In this document: piece by piece, positions 47,429-56,564 of the stretch
Layout: each line of letters starts with the position of its first letter
Numbering within the stretch: the first letter of the stretch is position 1
Assembly (NCBI RefSeq): GCF_900240975.1
Contig: NZ_LT968776.1
Coordinates: 992,001 to 1,056,000 of the forward strand
Length of the DNA: 64,000 nt
Source of the DNA: Mycobacterium sp. 4858
GTDB lineage: Bacteria > Actinomycetota > Actinomycetes > Mycobacteriales > Mycobacteriaceae
Direction: 5' to 3'
Position numbers and translations under genes: made by a program
The notes under the pieces: model-generated
What the model was told of the DNA's origin: nothing
Database searches by the model: none
The model's input: only the letters and a program-made list of their open reading frames with translations

Positions 47429-48901
47429 ATGGGAGTGCATCGTGTGATTCGTGCGATTGCGACCGCGCTCACGCTCGCGGTCGTGCTCGGCACCGGGCTC
47501 GCGTGGAGCAACGTCCGGTCGTTCGAGGACGGCATCTTTCACATGTCCGCACCTTCGCTGGGCAAGGGCGGCGACGACGGCGCGATCGACATCCTGCTGG
47601 TCGGCCTCGACAGCCGCACCGACGCGCACGGCAACCCCTTGTCTCAAGAGGAACTGGCCACCCTGCGGGCCGGCGACGAGGAAGCGACCAACACCGACAC
47701 GATCATCCTGATCCGCATCCCCAACAACGGGAAGTCGGCGACCGCCATCTCGATCCCCCGTGACTCCTACGTCGCGGCCCCCGGGCTGGGCAAGACGAAG
47801 ATCAACGGCGTCTACGGCCAGACCCGCGAGGCCAAGCGCACCAGCCTGGTCAAGGCCGGCGACTCCGCCGAGGACGCGGCGGCGCAAGGCACCGAGGCCG
47901 GGCGCGAGGCCCTGATCAAGACCGTCGCCGACCTCACCGGCGTCACCGTCGACCACTATGCCGAGATCGGCCTGCTCGGTTTCTCCTTGATCACCGACGC
48001 GCTCGGCGGCGTGGACGTCTGCCTCAAAGAGCCGGTGTTCGAACCGCTTTCGGGTGCCGACTTCCCGGCCGGACCGCAGCGGCTCGACGGGCCCGAGGCG
48101 CTCAGCTTCGTCCGCCAGCGCCACGAGTTGCCGCGCGGCGACCTCGACCGGGTGGTGCGCCAGCAGGTGGTGATGGCCTCGCTGGCCCACCGCGTCATCT
48201 CCGGCAAGACGTTGTCCAGCCCCACGACGCTCAAACGGCTGGAGGCGGCCGTGCAACGCTCGGTGGTGATCTCGCAGGGTTGGGACGTCATGGATTTCGT
48301 CCAGCAGATGCAGAAACTGGCCGGCGGCAACGTCGCGTTCGCCACCATCCCGGTGCTGGACGGGGCCGGCTGGAGCGACGACGGGATGCAGAGCGTGGTG
48401 CGGGTGGACCCGCATCAGGTCCAGGACTGGGTCAACGGGCTGCTGCACGACCAGGAGCAGGGTAAGACCGAGGAGATCGCCTACACCCCGGCGAAGACCA
48501 CCGCCAGCGTGGTCAACGACACCGACATCAACGGCCTGGCGTCGGCGGTATCCCAGGTGTTGACCGCCAAGGGATTCGGTGCGGGCACGGTCGGCAACAA
48601 CGACGGCGGCCACGTCAAGGGCAGCCAGGTGCGGGCGGCCAAGACCGACGACCTCGGCGCCCAGGAGGTGTCCAAGGAGCTGGGCGGGTTGCCGGTGGTC
48701 GCCGACCCGTCCGTCGCGGCGGGCTCGGTGCGGGTGGTGCTGGGCAACGACTACAGCGGCCCCGGCTCGGGGCTGTCCGGCACCGGGACGGTGATGCCCG
48801 CCAAGGTGTCCAACGTCGGCGCGGTGGCACCCGACCCGAACGTCCCGGCGCCCTCGCCGATCCTGACCGCCGGTTCCGACAAGCCCGAGTGCATCAACTG
48901 A
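47429..48901 (+). CDS. lcp1: LytR-CpsA-Psr family ligase Lcp1 (Rv3267-like)
   Basis: 490-aa membrane-anchored protein that attaches arabinogalactan to peptidoglycan. One N-terminal membrane anchor (about 5-25), the LCP domain (about 50-260; DILLVGLDSRTD, NTDTIILIRIP, AISIPRDSYV, LGGVDVCL, SFVRQRHELPRGDLDRVVRQQ with the conserved arginines) and a C-terminal LytR_C domain (about 365-455). Its position beside rmlD and wbbL is conserved. The next start overlaps its end by 13 bp. Confidence 0.94.
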   Translation: MGVHRVIRAIATALTLAVVLGTGLAWSNVRSFEDGIFHMSAPSLGKGGDDGAIDILLVGLDSRTDAHGNPLSQEELATLRAGDEEATNTDTIILIRIPNNGKSATAISIPRDSYVAAPGLGKTKINGVYGQTREAKRTSLVKAGDSAEDAAAQGTEAGREALIKTVADLTGVTVDHYAEIGLLGFSLITDALGGVDVCLKEPVFEPLSGADFPAGPQRLDGPEALSFVRQRHELPRGDLDRVVRQQVVMASLAHRVISGKTLSSPTTLKRLEAAVQRSVVISQGWDVMDFVQQMQKLAGGNVAFATIPVLDGAGWSDDGMQSVVRVDPHQVQDWVNGLLHDQEQGKTEEIAYTPAKTTASVVNDTDINGLASAVSQVLTAKGFGAGTVGNNDGGHVKGSQVRAAKTDDLGAQEVSKELGGLPVVADPSVAAGSVRVVLGNDYSGPGSGLSGTGTVMPAKVSNVGAVAPDPNVPAPSPILTAGSDKPECIN

Positions 48902-49611
48902 GCACGCTGTCCGGGGCGATCCTCGAGCCGATGCTGCGGGCCGACCCGGTCGGCCCGCGCATCACCTACTACGACGACGCGACCGGCGAGCGGATCGAGT
49001 TGTCCGCAGCGACGCTGGCCAACTGGGCGGCCAAGACCGGCAACCTGTTGCGCGACGAACTGGGCGCCGGGCCGGGCAGCCGGGTCGCGATCCTGCTGCC
49101 CGCGCACTGGCAGACCGCGGCCGCGCTGTTCGGGGTGTGGTGGATCGGCGCGGAGGCGGTGTTCGCGGGGCCTTCCGACGTGGCGCTGTGCACCGCCGAA
49201 CGGCTCGACGAGGCGGACGCCGCCGTGGCGGCATCGGGGGGTGAGGTGGCGGTGCTCTCGCTGGACCCCTTCGGCCGCCCGGCCCCCGACCTGCCGATCG
49301 GCGTCACCGACTACGCCACGGCCGTCCGGGTGCACGGCGACCAGATCGTCGCCGAACGCCATTCCGGCCCCGCGCTCGCCGGCCGATCGGTCGACGAGGT
49401 GCTGGCCGATTGCCGGACATCGGCCGCGGCAAGGGATTTGACGGCCGCCGACCGGGTCCTCTCCACCGCCGCGTGGTCCGGACCCGCGGAGCTGATGGAC
49501 GGGCTGCTGGCGATCCTGGCCGTCGGCGCGTCGCTGGTGCAGGTGGCCAATCCCGACCCGTCGGCGCTGCCGCGCAGGATCGAGACCGAAAAGGTCACCC
49601 GGGTGCTGTAG
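48889..49611 (+). CDS. TIGR03089 family protein (Rv3268-like)
   Basis: 240-aa protein of an actinobacterial family resembling the N-terminal part of AMP-binding (acyl-CoA synthetase) proteins, but without the ATP-binding and C-terminal domains. Conserved-looking stretch PGSRVAILLPAHWQTAAALFGVWWIGAEAVFAGP. Catalytically incomplete; role unknown. The GTG at 48889 overlaps lcp1 by 13 bp; a later start is possible. Confidence 0.8.
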   Translation: MHQLSTLSGAILEPMLRADPVGPRITYYDDATGERIELSAATLANWAAKTGNLLRDELGAGPGSRVAILLPAHWQTAAALFGVWWIGAEAVFAGPSDVALCTAERLDEADAAVAASGGEVAVLSLDPFGRPAPDLPIGVTDYATAVRVHGDQIVAERHSGPALAGRSVDEVLADCRTSAAARDLTAADRVLSTAAWSGPAELMDGLLAILAVGASLVQVANPDPSALPRRIETEKVTRVL

Positions 49612-49633
49612 GCCCGCGCGCCCGCCCCGATTC

Positions 49634-49651
49634 ATATTGATATCGCAATAT
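49634..49651. promoter_or_regulatory. AT-rich dyad upstream of pacL1-ctpC
   Basis: ATATTG (49634-49639) and CAATAT (49646-49651) with a six-base spacer, overlapped by ATCG/CGAT arms (49642-49645 and 49654-49657). It lies 60-80 bp upstream of pacL1 and resembles ArsR/SmtB metal-sensor operators. The regulator is not in the window. Confidence 0.5.
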
Positions 49652-49710
49652 TTCGATGTTAACGTCGAGCGAGCATCAGCTGACGCTGCGACGACGAGGA
49701 GGTCCGGGCA

Positions 49711-49992
49711 ATGGCGGGATACGCGCTCTTGGCAAAGGCGGCATCGACGGTGGTGACCGGCCTCGTCGGCGTGACGGCCTACGAGGTGGTGCGCAAGGCC
49801 GTGGCCAAGGCCCCCCTGCACGAGACCGCGGTGTCGGCCGCCGAGCTGGGGCTGCGCGGGACCCGCAAGGCCGAGGAGGCCGCCGAGTCGGCCCGGCTCA
49901 AGATCGCCGACGTGATGGCCGAGGCCCGCGAACGCATCGGCGAGGAGGCCCCCACCCCGTCCATCGCCGACGCCCACCAGCACGACCACTGA
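49711..49992 (+). CDS. pacL1: PacL1-like P-ATPase-associated metallochaperone (DUF1490, Rv3269-like)
   Basis: 93-aa protein. An N-terminal membrane helix (about 4-25, LLAKAASTVVTGLVGVTAYEVV), a charged amphipathic middle region (about 45-75) and a C-terminal metal-binding tail DAHQHDH. In M. tuberculosis PacL1 clusters with the P-type ATPase CtpC in the membrane and binds zinc at an equivalent Asp/His tail. The ATG at 49711 has GAGGAGG upstream. ctpC begins 10 bp after the stop. Confidence 0.92.
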   Translation: MAGYALLAKAASTVVTGLVGVTAYEVVRKAVAKAPLHETAVSAAELGLRGTRKAEEAAESARLKIADVMAEARERIGEEAPTPSIADAHQHDH

Positions 49993-50002
49993 TCGCGCGG
50001 GC

Positions 50003-52177
50003 ATGTCCGTCGACACCGCCGCCCTCCCCGACCTGACCACGGAAGACCCTGCGCTGCAGATCATTTCGGATGCCGCCGGGCGCATGCGCGTTTCCGTCGC
50101 GTGGCTGCGCTGCGACTCCCGGCGCGCGGTCGCGATCGAGGAGTCCGTCGCCCAGCAGGACGGCGTGCGCGTGGTGCACGCCTACCCGCGCACCGGATCC
50201 GTCGTCGTCTGGTATTCGCCGCGGCGCTGCGACCGCTCCGCCGTGCTGGCGGCGATCGGCTCCGCCGCGCACGTCGCCGCCGAGCTGATCCCGGCACGCG
50301 CGCCGCATTCGTCGGAGATCCGCAACACCGACGTGTTGCGGATGGTGGTCGGCGGTGTGGCGCTGGCGTTGCTCGGCGTGCGCCGCTACGTGTTCGCCCG
50401 GCCGCCGCTGCTCGGCCCGAACGGCCGGATCCTGGCCACCGGTGTCACCGTCTTCACCGGCTACCCGTTCCTGCGCGGCGCGCTGCGCTCGCTGCGGTCG
50501 GGCCGCGCCGGCACCGACGCTCTGGTATCGGCGGCGACGGTGGCCAGCCTGGTGCTGCGCGAGAACGTGGTGGCGCTCACCGTGCTGTGGCTGCTCAACA
50601 TCGGCGAATACCTGCAAGACCTCACCCTGCGACGGACCCGGCGGGCCATCTCCGAACTGCTGCGCGGCAGCCAGGACACGGCGTGGATCCGGCTGCCCGA
50701 CCAGGCCGAGGTTCAGGTGCCGATCGACAGCGTGCAGATCGGCGACGAGGTGGTCATCCACGACCACGTCGCGATCCCGGTGGACGGCGAGGTGATCGAT
50801 GGCGAGGCCATTGTCAACCAGTCCGCGATCACCGGCGAGAACCTGCCCGTCTCCGCCCTGGTCGGCGCGCACGTGCACGCCGGGTCGGTCGTGGTGCGCG
50901 GACGCCTGGTGGTGCGCGCCCAGGCCGTCGGCAACCAGACCGCGATCGGGCGCATCATCAGCCGGGTCGAGGAGGCCCAGCACGACCGGGCGCCCATCCA
51001 GACGGTCGGCGAAAACTTCTCCCGCCGTTTCGTTCCCACCTCGTTCGTCGTCTCCGCCCTCACCCTGGCGGTCACCGGCGACGTGCGCCGCGCGATGACC
51101 ATGCTGCTGATCGCCTGCCCCTGCGCGGTGGGCCTGTCCACCCCGACCGCGATCAGCGCCGCGATCGGCAACGGCGCGCGCCGCGGCATCCTGATCAAGG
51201 GCGGCTCGCACCTCGAGCAGGCGGCCAGGGTGGACGCGATCGTCTTCGACAAGACCGGCACGCTGACCGTCGGCCGCCCCGTGGTCACCAATATCATTGC
51301 CCTGCACAAGGATTGGGAGCCCGAGCAGGTGCTGGCGTATGCAGCCAGCTCGGAGATCCATTCGCGGCACCCGCTGGCCGAGGCGGTGATCCGCTCGACC
51401 GAGGAACGCCACATCACCATCCCGCCGCACGAGGAGTGCGAAGTGCTGGTGGGTCTGGGCATGCGGACCTGGGCCGACGGCCGCACCCTGCTGCTCGGCA
51501 GTCCCGGGCTGCTGCGCGCCGAAAAGGTGCGGGTGTCCAAGAAGGCGTCGGAGTGGGTGGACAGGCTGCGGCGCCAGGCGGAGACCCCGCTGCTGCTCGC
51601 GGTCGACGGCAAGCTGGTGGGGCTGATCAGCCTGCGCGACGAGGTGCGCCCCGAGGCCGTCGATGTGCTGAAGGAGCTGCGGGACAACGGCATTCGCCGG
51701 ATCGTCATGCTCACCGGCGACCACCCGGACATCGCCGAGGTGGTGGCCCAGGAGCTGGGCATCGACGAGTGGCGCGCCGAGGTGATGCCCGAGGACAAGC
51801 TCGAGGTGGTCCGCGGGCTGCAGGACGAGGGCTACCTGGTCGGCATGGTCGGCGACGGCATCAACGACGCGCCGGCGCTGGCCGCGGCCGACATCGGGAT
51901 CGCCATGGGCCTGGCCGGGACCGACGTCGCCGTCGAGACCGCCGACGTGGCGCTGGCCAACGACGACCTGCGCCGCCTGCTCGACGTGCGCGATCTCGGC
52001 GCCCGTGCCGTCGACGTCATCCGGGAGAACTACGGCATGTCGATCGCGGTCAACGCCGCGGGCCTGATCATCGGCGCCGGCGGGGCGCTGTCCCCCGTGC
52101 TCGCCGCGATCCTGCACAACGCCTCGTCGGTCGCGGTGGTGGCCAACAGCTCCCGGTTGATCCGGTATCGCCTTTAA
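50003..52177 (+). CDS. ctpC: zinc-exporting P1B-type ATPase CtpC
   Basis: 724-aa heavy-metal P-type ATPase that pumps zinc (and possibly manganese) out of the cell. N-terminal soluble domain (about 1-100) without a CxxC site; membrane segments; actuator loop SAITGENLPV; ion-site motif ACPCAVGL; phosphorylation motif FDKTGTLTVG; HP motif SRHPLAEAV; hinge MVGDGINDAPAL. Conserved pair with pacL1. A dyad terminator follows. Confidence 0.95.
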   Translation: MSVDTAALPDLTTEDPALQIISDAAGRMRVSVAWLRCDSRRAVAIEESVAQQDGVRVVHAYPRTGSVVVWYSPRRCDRSAVLAAIGSAAHVAAELIPARAPHSSEIRNTDVLRMVVGGVALALLGVRRYVFARPPLLGPNGRILATGVTVFTGYPFLRGALRSLRSGRAGTDALVSAATVASLVLRENVVALTVLWLLNIGEYLQDLTLRRTRRAISELLRGSQDTAWIRLPDQAEVQVPIDSVQIGDEVVIHDHVAIPVDGEVIDGEAIVNQSAITGENLPVSALVGAHVHAGSVVVRGRLVVRAQAVGNQTAIGRIISRVEEAQHDRAPIQTVGENFSRRFVPTSFVVSALTLAVTGDVRRAMTMLLIACPCAVGLSTPTAISAAIGNGARRGILIKGGSHLEQAARVDAIVFDKTGTLTVGRPVVTNIIALHKDWEPEQVLAYAASSEIHSRHPLAEAVIRSTEERHITIPPHEECEVLVGLGMRTWADGRTLLLGSPGLLRAEKVRVSKKASEWVDRLRRQAETPLLLAVDGKLVGLISLRDEVRPEAVDVLKELRDNGIRRIVMLTGDHPDIAEVVAQELGIDEWRAEVMPEDKLEVVRGLQDEGYLVGMVGDGINDAPALAAADIGIAMGLAGTDVAVETADVALANDDLRRLLDVRDLGARAVDVIRENYGMSIAVNAAGLIIGAGGALSPVLAAILHNASSVAVVANSSRLIRYRL

Positions 52178-52178
52178 C

Positions 52179-52244
52179 CGCCGCGAAATTGCAACTGGCG
52201 ACGGCATTACTCGGCGAACGCGTCGCGAATACAGTTTCGCGGCG
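52179..52244. terminator. inverted repeat between convergent ctpC and acyl-CoA ligase genes
   Basis: Arms CGCCGCGAAATTG (52179-52191) and CAGTTTCGCGGCG (52232-52244), 12 of 13 pairing, with a 40-base loop that has its own GC-rich dyads. It sits between two converging stops (52177 and 52268), so a bidirectional terminator is likely. No T-run. Confidence 0.55.
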
Positions 52245-52267
52245 AAAACCGGTGTAACACCACCGTG

Positions 52268-53881
52268 TCAAGCCTGGCTGGTCAGCACCCGCTTGAGCAC
52301 CTTGCCGCCCGCGTTGCGGGGCAGTGCGTCGACGAAGCACACGTCGCGGGGAACCTTGAACCGCGCCAACCGGTTGTGGACGTAGTCCTGGACGTCGCGT
52401 TCGGTCAGTGCCGCGCCGGGCCGGACCACGACGTAGGCCCGCAACCGCTGGCCGAACTCCTCGTCGTCCACGCCGACGACCGCGACGTCGACGATGTCGG
52501 GGTGATGGGCGAGCGCGTCTTCGACCTCGCCGGGGTACACGTTCTCCCCGCCGGAGACGATCATCTCGTCGTCGCGGCCGTCGATGAAAAGCCTTCCGTC
52601 GGAATCGAAATGGCCGACGTCGCCGGTCGACATCAGGCCCCGGATCGATTCCTTGGTGCCGCCGCCGGTGTATCCCTCGAAGGCCAGCACGTTGCCGACG
52701 AAGATCCGCCCCGGCGTCCCGGGGGGAACCTCCTGGCCGTCGTCGCCGAGGATTTTGACGACCGATCCGGGCACCACCGCGCCCACGCAGCCCGGCGCGA
52801 CCGCCAGGTCTGCGGGCGTGGCGATGGTGGCGTAGGCGACTTCGGTGGACCCGTACATGTTGTAGACCACGGGGCCGAGCGCCTCGAGCGCCCGGGTGGC
52901 CAGCGCGGCACCGAGCTGGGAACCGCCGATGAACACGATGCGCAGTGAGGACAGGTCGTGCTCGGCCAGGGCCGCCGGACCCAGGTCCAGGATGCGCCGC
53001 AACATGATCGGCACGACGATCATGGCGCTGGCCCGGTGCGCGGCCACGCCGGCCAGCGCCTGCCGGGCGTCGAAGTGGCGGCGCAGCACCAGGGTCGAGC
53101 CCAGCACCATCGCGTACATCGCGTGGCTGAAGCCCATCGAATGAAACAGCGGCACACAGCATTCGGTGACTTCCCGGCCGCGGAACGGGGCCTTGCCGAG
53201 CAGGCCGCCGACCGGTATCAGCGAGCTGGGTTCCGAACGCGCGGCGCCCTTCGGGGTGCCCGTCGTCCCGCTGGTGGAGATGACGATCTTGGGGCGCCCA
53301 CCCGACGGCGGCGGGGGGCCGGGATCGCCGCGCTCGATCAGCGCGTCGAGGCTGTCGGGGGCGGGCGCCTGGGTCCACGCCCGGATCCGGCCCAACCTTG
53401 GCTGGACGTCGGCGATGACGGCGTCGTACTCCTCGTCGTACACCAGCAGGTCGGCGCGTTCCCGGGACAGCATCTCGGCGAGTTGCGGGGCGCCGAAACC
53501 GGTGTTGAGCAGCAGGACGCCGGCGCCGCACTTGGCGGCGGCGTACACGGATTCCAGGAAGCCCCGGTGGTTGCCCACCAGGATCGCCACGGCGTGGCCC
53601 GGGCCCAGGCCGAGCCGCCGCCACTCGTTGGCCAGCGCGTTGGTCCGCGAGTCCAGCTCACCGAACGTCAGGGGTCCGCGCTCGTCGATCAGCGCCAAAC
53701 CGTCGCGGTCCCGCCCGGCGGCGATCGCCGTGGCCGCCCCGAGCAGGCCGAAGCGCTCCACGGCGCGCAGCACCGGAAAGATTCGTCCGGGCGCGATCAA
53801 CCGCAGGCCCCCGGAACGGGCATAGAGCAGGAGCGACCGGGCTTCCAAACCCGCCCGCCCGAAAATTCGCACCGTCTGCAC
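52268..53881 (-). CDS. acyl-CoA synthetase (FadD family, AMP-binding)
   Basis: 537-aa adenylate-forming enzyme activating a carboxylic acid to its CoA (or AMP) ester. P-loop [12 protein letters not shown]5 motif [15 protein letters not shown]7 [19 protein letters not shown], and the C-terminal lysine in [10 protein letters not shown]. Resembles FadD2/FadD12-type mycobacterial ligases; the acid is unknown. Not at this position in M. tuberculosis as I recall. GTG start at 53881; divergent from a methyltransferase. Confidence 0.88.
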   Translation of the reverse strand: MQTVRIFGRAGLEARSLLLYARSGGLRLIAPGRIFPVLRAVERFGLLGAATAIAAGRDRDGLALIDERGPLTFGELDSRTNALANEWRRLGLGPGHAVAILVGNHRGFLESVYAAAKCGAGVLLLNTGFGAPQLAEMLSRERADLLVYDEEYDAVIADVQPRLGRIRAWTQAPAPDSLDALIERGDPGPPPPSGGRPKIVISTSGTTGTPKGAARSEPSSLIPVGGLLGKAPFRGREVTECCVPLFHSMGFSHAMYAMVLGSTLVLRRHFDARQALAGVAAHRASAMIVVPIMLRRILDLGPAALAEHDLSSLRIVFIGGSQLGAALATRALEALGPVVYNMYGSTEVAYATIATPADLAVAPGCVGAVVPGSVVKILGDDGQEVPPGTPGRIFVGNVLAFEGYTGGGTKESIRGLMSTGDVGHFDSDGRLFIDGRDDEMIVSGGENVYPGEVEDALAHHPDIVDVAVVGVDDEEFGQRLRAYVVVRPGAALTERDVQDYVHNRLARFKVPRDVCFVDALPRNAGGKVLKRVLTSQA

Positions 53882-53990
53882 ACGTCGATGCTCCCGCCCT
53901 GTGCGGCCTCGGATAAGGGCGCAACGCCACTACCGGGTGGGCCTTTGGTCACCATCGTTACTCTGGTTAACGACTCGCCGGAAAGGGGCA

Positions 53991-54911
53991 ATGCCGATGA
54001 CGCGCACCGAGAATGACACCTGGGACCTGGCCACCAGCGTGGGGGCCACCGCCACCATGGTGGCGGCCGGACGGGCCCGGGCCACCCGCGACGGATTGAT
54101 CGACGACCCGTTCGCCGAGCCCCTGGTGCGCGCCGTCGGCGTCGACTTCATGACGCGATGGGCCGCCGGGGAGTTGAGCTCCGCCGACGTCGACGAGCCC
54201 GGCGCCCCGTGGGGCATGCAGCGCATGACCGACATGCTGGCCGCGCGCACCCGGTACATCGACGCGTTCTTCGCCGAGGCCGGCGACGCCGGCATCCGCC
54301 AGGTGGTCCTGCTGGCCTCGGGCCTGGACGCGCGGGCCTACCGGCTGCCGTGGGCGGCGGGCACCGCGGTGTTCGAGATCGACCAGCCGCAGGTCATCGA
54401 ATTCAAGACCGCCACCATCGCCGAGCTCGGCGCCGAGCCCACCGCCGAGGTCCGGGCCGTCCCGATCGACCTGCGCCACGACTGGCCGTCGGCGCTGCGC
54501 CGGGCCGGCTTCGACGCCGCGCGGCCCGCCGCCTGGGCGGCCGAGGGCCTGCTCGGTTTCCTGCCGCCCGAGGCGCAGGACCGGCTGCTCGACGACATCA
54601 CCGCGCTCAGCGCCGACGGCAGCCGCCTGGTCGCCGAGGTCTTCATCAACTCCGGCACCAACGGCGACGCCCTGAACGCCGCCAGCCAGAAGTGGCGGGA
54701 CAACGGCCTGGACATCGCGCTGGGCGACCTGGGCTTCCCGGGCGAGCGCACCGACGCCGCCACCCACCTCGAGCGGCTCGGCTGGCGCACCGTTCGCACA
54801 CCCCTGAATCAGCTGTTGGCCGACAACGGGTTACCTTTGCAGCGCACCGACCCCGGTGCGCCGTTCGCCCAGAACTACTACTGCACTGGGGTCTTGAAGC
54901 AGGCCGGATGA
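53991..54911 (+). CDS. putative S-adenosylmethionine-dependent methyltransferase (TIGR00027 family)
   Basis: 306-aa member of the large mycobacterial 'putative SAM-dependent methyltransferase' family. Features: N-terminal [33 protein letters not shown], the SAM loop [17 protein letters not shown], and [18 protein letters not shown]. Substrate unknown (family members include leucine carboxyl- and O-methyltransferase-like proteins). The ATG at 53991 follows GGAAAGGGG. The CoA-transferase gene begins 14 bp downstream. Confidence 0.88.
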   Translation: MPMTRTENDTWDLATSVGATATMVAAGRARATRDGLIDDPFAEPLVRAVGVDFMTRWAAGELSSADVDEPGAPWGMQRMTDMLAARTRYIDAFFAEAGDAGIRQVVLLASGLDARAYRLPWAAGTAVFEIDQPQVIEFKTATIAELGAEPTAEVRAVPIDLRHDWPSALRRAGFDAARPAAWAAEGLLGFLPPEAQDRLLDDITALSADGSRLVAEVFINSGTNGDALNAASQKWRDNGLDIALGDLGFPGERTDAATHLERLGWRTVRTPLNQLLADNGLPLQRTDPGAPFAQNYYCTGVLKQAG

Positions 54912-54925
54912 CAGGAAGGCCACCC

Positions 54926-56119
54926 ATGGCAGACAGCGCCCCCGCCAAGCCGCTTGACGGATTCCGGGTTCTCGACTTCACCCAGAACATCGCCGGGCCG
55001 CTGGCCGGGCAGGTGCTGGCCGACCTGGGCGCCGAGGTCATCAAGGTCGAGGCGCCCCACGGCGACGCGGCCCGGCAGATCACCGCGGTGCTGCCCGGGC
55101 GCCCGCCGCTGCCCACGCTGTTCCTGCCGCACAACCGCGGCAAGAAGTCGGTGGCGGTGGACCTCACCGACGAGGAGGCCAAGCAGCAGATCCTGCGGCT
55201 GGTCGACACCGCCGACGTGGTGCTGGAGGGGTTTCGTCCCGGCGTGATGGAGCGCATGGGCCTGGGCCCCGACGACCTGCGCGCCCGCAACCCCCGGCTG
55301 ATCTACGCGCGGCTGTCGGCCTACGGCGGCAACGGCCCGCACGGCAGCAGGCCGGGCGTGGACCTGATGGTCGCGGCCGAGTCGGGCATGACCACCGGGA
55401 TGCCGACGCCGACCGGCAAGCCGCAGATCATCCCGTTCCAGCTGGTCGACGCCGCCAGCGGGCACGTGCTGACCCAGGCGGTGCTGGCCGCGCTGCTCAA
55501 CCGGGAGCGCCATGGCGTGGCCGACGTGGTGCGTGTCGCCATGTACGACGTCGCGGTCAACCTGCAGGCCGGCCAGCTCACCATCCACCTCAACAAGCCG
55601 GCCGAGGCGCCCAAGCCCGACGCCACACCGAAACCCAAGAAGCGCAAGGGAGTTGGTTTCGCGACGCAACCGTCGGACGCGTTCAAGGCGGCCGATGGGT
55701 ACCTGGTGATCAGTGCGTATGTGCCCAAGCACTGGGCCAAGCTGTGCGAGATCATCGGCCGCCCGGACCTGCTGACCGACGAGCGGTTCATCGACCAGCG
55801 TTCGCGCGCAATGAATTACGCCGAGCTGACCGAGGAACTCGAGGCGGCGCTGGCCGCCAGGACCGCGGCCGAGTGGGTTGAGCTGCTCCAGGAAGGCGGC
55901 CTGATGGCCTGCCTGGCCTACACCTGGAAGCAGGTGGTGGACACCCCGCTGTTCGCGGAGAACGAGCTCGCGCTGCGGGTGGGCAGCGGCGAGGACTCGG
56001 TCACGGTGGTCCGCATGCCGGCGCGCTACTCGAGCTTCGACGCGGTGGCCACCGATCCCCCGCCCGCGCCCGGGCAGCACAACGACGCGTTCCTGAACGC
56101 GCCGCAGACCACGCCGTAG
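54926..56119 (+). CDS. CaiB/BaiF-type (class III) CoA-transferase (Rv3272-like)
   Basis: 397-aa family III CoA-transferase. N-terminal segment GFRVLDFTQNIAGPLAGQVLADLGAEVIKVE and the LPHNRGKKSVAVDL region are typical; the catalytic aspartate lies in SRPGVDLMVAAESGM. Moves CoA between carboxylic acids; substrates unknown. The ATG at 54926 has GGAAGG seven bases before; an ATG at 54908 overlapping the methyltransferase stop is an alternative. Convergent with the response-regulator gene. Confidence 0.9.
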   Translation: MADSAPAKPLDGFRVLDFTQNIAGPLAGQVLADLGAEVIKVEAPHGDAARQITAVLPGRPPLPTLFLPHNRGKKSVAVDLTDEEAKQQILRLVDTADVVLEGFRPGVMERMGLGPDDLRARNPRLIYARLSAYGGNGPHGSRPGVDLMVAAESGMTTGMPTPTGKPQIIPFQLVDAASGHVLTQAVLAALLNRERHGVADVVRVAMYDVAVNLQAGQLTIHLNKPAEAPKPDATPKPKKRKGVGFATQPSDAFKAADGYLVISAYVPKHWAKLCEIIGRPDLLTDERFIDQRSRAMNYAELTEELEAALAARTAAEWVELLQEGGLMACLAYTWKQVVDTPLFAENELALRVGSGEDSVTVVRMPARYSSFDAVATDPPPAPGQHNDAFLNAPQTTP

Positions 56120-56123
56120 GCCG

Positions 56124-56564
56124 TCACAGGCTGGGCAGCCGCACCACCTGGACGAAGAACTCGTCGATCTGCCGGACCGCCTTCATGAACTGGTCCAGGT
56201 CGACCGGCTTGGTCACATAGGCGTTGGCGTGCAGCTTGTAGCTGCGCAGGATGTCCTCCTCCGCCGAGGAGGTGGTGAGCACGACGACCGGGATGCGGGC
56301 CAGGTCCGGGTCGGACTTGATCTTCTCCAGCAGTTGGCGGCCGTCGTATTTAGGCAGGTTCAGGTCCAGCAGGATGAGGTCGGGCCGCGGCGCGTCCTCG
56401 AACTTGCCGCGCTGGTAGAGGTAGTCGAGTCCCTCCTCCCCGTCGTGCGCCACGTGCAGCCGGTTCTTGAGTTTGTTGTGCTCGAACGCTTCTCGCGTGA
56501 TGAGCTCGTCCCCCGGGTCGTCCTCGACGAGCAGGATGTCGATCGCTCTGCCCTCTGATGTCAC
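56124..56564 (-). CDS. stand-alone response regulator (Rcp1/CheY-like)
   Basis: 146-aa single receiver domain with no output domain. Acidic pocket LLVEDDPGDE, phospho-acceptor LDLNLPKYDG, VLTTSSAEED and KPVDLDQF. The 'EDDPGD' and 'AHDGEEGLDYL' style marks the Rcp1 subgroup, often paired with bacteriophytochrome or CHASE3 kinases. GTG at 56564 overlaps the histidine-kinase stop (GTGA). It probably receives phosphate from that kinase and acts by protein contact. Confidence 0.9.
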   Translation of the reverse strand: MTSEGRAIDILLVEDDPGDELITREAFEHNKLKNRLHVAHDGEEGLDYLYQRGKFEDAPRPDLILLDLNLPKYDGRQLLEKIKSDPDLARIPVVVLTTSSAEEDILRSYKLHANAYVTKPVDLDQFMKAVRQIDEFFVQVVRLPSL

